From Bacillota bacterium (GTDB lineage Bacteria; Bacillota; Sulfobacillia; Sulfobacillales; Sulfobacillaceae), in NCBI GenBank assembly GCA_021820675.1, contig JAKADI010000169.1:1-5400 (forward strand): a stretch of DNA of 5,400 nucleotides, read 5' to 3'. Made by a program: the position numbers and the translations under genes. The notes beneath the pieces were generated by a model that worked only from the letters and a program-made list of their open reading frames with translations, had not been told where the DNA came from and did not search any database. This document shows positions 4,101 through 5,400 of this stretch, piece by piece. How positions within the stretch are numbered: position 1 is the first letter of the stretch; every line of letters starts with the position of its first letter.

Positions 4101-5400
4101 ATGATCTCTGAGTCTATTTTAACATATTCCGCACGCTTAGATTCCCATGTCACACTTCTAAATGTCCATAAAGCCGCCATCCCGCCACTCACCGCAATGG
4201 CCACTTTCCCCAACCCCGCATGGGTTCAGGCAGAACGCATGGGACGATCGCTCCTCGGAATTTCTCGCGCTCTCGACTTGTGGAATTGGGATGGCTCATC
4301 GTTGAGGCTACCGCGCGGACTATGGCCTCGTATTGAAACGCAATTAGGGCCGTGCCCCTGCATTGAAGATCGCCGTGTCGAGTGCCCTAGAATAGACTTT
4401 CGTTGGCATAGTCAGTTGCGACCAGAGCAACGGCAGGCCGTTATCAAGGCACTTCAGCACGATGACGGAATTCTTGTAGCACCACCAGGAGCAGGCAAGA
4501 CTAATATGGCCCTCGCCTACATTGCCGCACGACGTCAACCTGCGTTGTTTCTGGTTCCGACACGAGAACTGGCCTATCAAGCCCTTGAGCGGGCTCGTCA
4601 ACTATTTGATCTTCCAGGGGAGGCTTTCGGTCTCCTCGGTGATGGAACTGAATGCATTGGCACGCACCTGACGGTTGGGATCGTTGCGACATTGGTTCGA
4701 CGCGACTTACCTAAGTTATCCGAGCGATTCGGTACTCTCGTGGGGGATGAAATTCACCATGCCCCCGCTCAAACCGTCCGCCAAGTGGTCGAGGCCTTCC
4801 CAGCCCGCTATCGATTGGGCATCACCGCTACTCCGAATCGTCAGGATGGGTTAGGGCCCATGATGCTCGCGGTGATGGGGCCCGTATCGGCCACTCTCAC
4901 CACAAAAGATCTCGTACAATCGGCGCGATTAATACTCCCGCAGGTCCGGCAAATCGAAACTCGATTTACGTATCCGTACACAGAGGATTACCACGAGCTC
5001 ATGGCGGCTTTGATCACCGACGCCGACCGCAACGCGCTGATTGCCCATCGCATCATCCAGGAGGCCCAAGCAGGTCACCACATTCTCGTGCTCTCGGAAC
5101 GCATAGCGCATGTTCAAACGCTTTACCAGCTCTGTCGAGAGGAAGCTCCAGATATTCATGCGGAGGTCCTCACAGGTTCCACCACGAAATCGCGTCGCGT
5201 GGAATTTTTGGAAGCCATGCGACAAGGAGACCTCTCCATCCTGTTCGCGAGCAAAATTGCAGATGAAGGGCTAGATCTACCTTCACTTGATCGAATTGCC
5301 TTATCGACAGGAGGCCGTTCGGAATCGCGTGTGGCCCAACAGGTCGGCAGGATTATGCGACCAGCTCCCGGAAAAGTCGGTGCCACAGTGCTTGATTTTG
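4101..5400 (+). CDS. SF2 helicase, TOTE conflict-system-like, partial at right edge
   Basis: The frame encodes 433 residues from ATG 4101 and is open at the window end. Helicase motifs in order are: LRPEQRQAV (106-114); Walker A APPGAGKT (127-134, Lys133); LVPTRELAYQ (151-160); DEIHH (216-220), a DExH box; GITATP (240-245); ADEGLDLP (387-394); and QQVGRIMRP (413-421), with the arginine finger region. Both RecA-like lobes are therefore essentially complete. The N-terminal 80 residues contain ATFPNPAWVQAERMGRS (34-50) and LRLPRGLWPRIE (68-79). From memory of the family, this F-P-N-P...A-x-x-M-R...L-P-R-G pattern precedes the helicase in TOTE conflict-system proteins, where an archaeo-eukaryotic primase domain comes first. 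Here the primase is absent from the protein and from the upstream sequence. Role: ATP-dependent translocation on DNA for replication or conflict functions of the element. The helicase call is firm; the TOTE relation is recognised by pattern only. Confidence 0.92.
   Translation, partial: MISESILTYSARLDSHVTLLNVHKAAIPPLTAMATFPNPAWVQAERMGRSLLGISRALDLWNWDGSSLRLPRGLWPRIETQLGPCPCIEDRRVECPRIDFRWHSQLRPEQRQAVIKALQHDDGILVAPPGAGKTNMALAYIAARRQPALFLVPTRELAYQALERARQLFDLPGEAFGLLGDGTECIGTHLTVGIVATLVRRDLPKLSERFGTLVGDEIHHAPAQTVRQVVEAFPARYRLGITATPNRQDGLGPMMLAVMGPVSATLTTKDLVQSARLILPQVRQIETRFTYPYTEDYHELMAALITDADRNALIAHRIIQEAQAGHHILVLSERIAHVQTLYQLCREEAPDIHAEVLTGSTTKSRRVEFLEAMRQGDLSILFASKIADEGLDLPSLDRIALSTGGRSESRVAQQVGRIMRPAPGKVGATVLDF

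Noticed and set aside
4344..5225. Several minus-strand frames opposite the helicase
   Set aside because: They overlap a continuous helicase frame with all SF2 motifs in order, and they have no SD or recognisable domains.
1..5400. CRISPR array, IS ends or direct repeats, tRNA or rRNA
   Set aside because: No regularly spaced repeats, terminal inverted repeats beside a transposase, or RNA gene folds were seen on either strand by reading.

Overview
The window looks like part of a bacterial mobile element (prophage, phage or integrative element) in a host with moderate G+C. Strong AGGAGG-type ribosome binding sites, a TTG start, short intergenic gaps and a phage-type sigma-region-4-like regulator suggest a Bacillota-type host. 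The genus cannot be fixed from this sequence; an acidophilic or thermophilic lineage such as Sulfobacillus is only a guess. No rRNA, tRNA, CRISPR array or insertion sequence was seen.

Layout: two gene sets diverge from an AT-rich spacer at about 1689-1835. The leftward (minus-strand) set is probably one operon. It holds a 136-aa winged-helix-like protein with a C-terminal CxxC knuckle (TTG start), a small ORF of at least 47 aa (possibly the tail of a frameshifted longer gene), a 289-aa protein with a ParB/sulfiredoxin-like DGxHR motif near its C-terminus, and the first 33 codons of a further gene leaving the window at base 1. Each of the last two genes follows its upstream neighbour almost without a gap and has its own Shine-Dalgarno (SD) sequence.

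The rightward set starts with a serine recombinase of the large-integrase type. It ends unusually early (289 aa), about where the zinc ribbon/coiled-coil region should begin. After 21 bases comes a 290-aa protein with two sigma-region-4/ArpU-RinA-like helix-turn-helix modules. Next, a good sigma-70-type promoter and a terminator-like leader hairpin precede an 83-aa XRE-type regulator, which is closed by a near-perfect intrinsic terminator. Past the terminator, a superfamily 2 helicase begins and runs off the right edge. Its N-terminal segment resembles the linker and helicase part of TOTE conflict-system proteins, but the primase that normally precedes it is absent.

Interpretation (inference): the recombinase would move or invert DNA, the two regulators would control element gene expression, and the helicase belongs to a replication or conflict module continuing to the right. 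The most noteworthy points are the primase-less TOTE-like helicase, the XRE gene bracketed by two terminator-like structures, the truncated recombinase with a palindrome over its presumed promoter, and the tandem-HTH regulator with a 10-bp inverted repeat in its linker.
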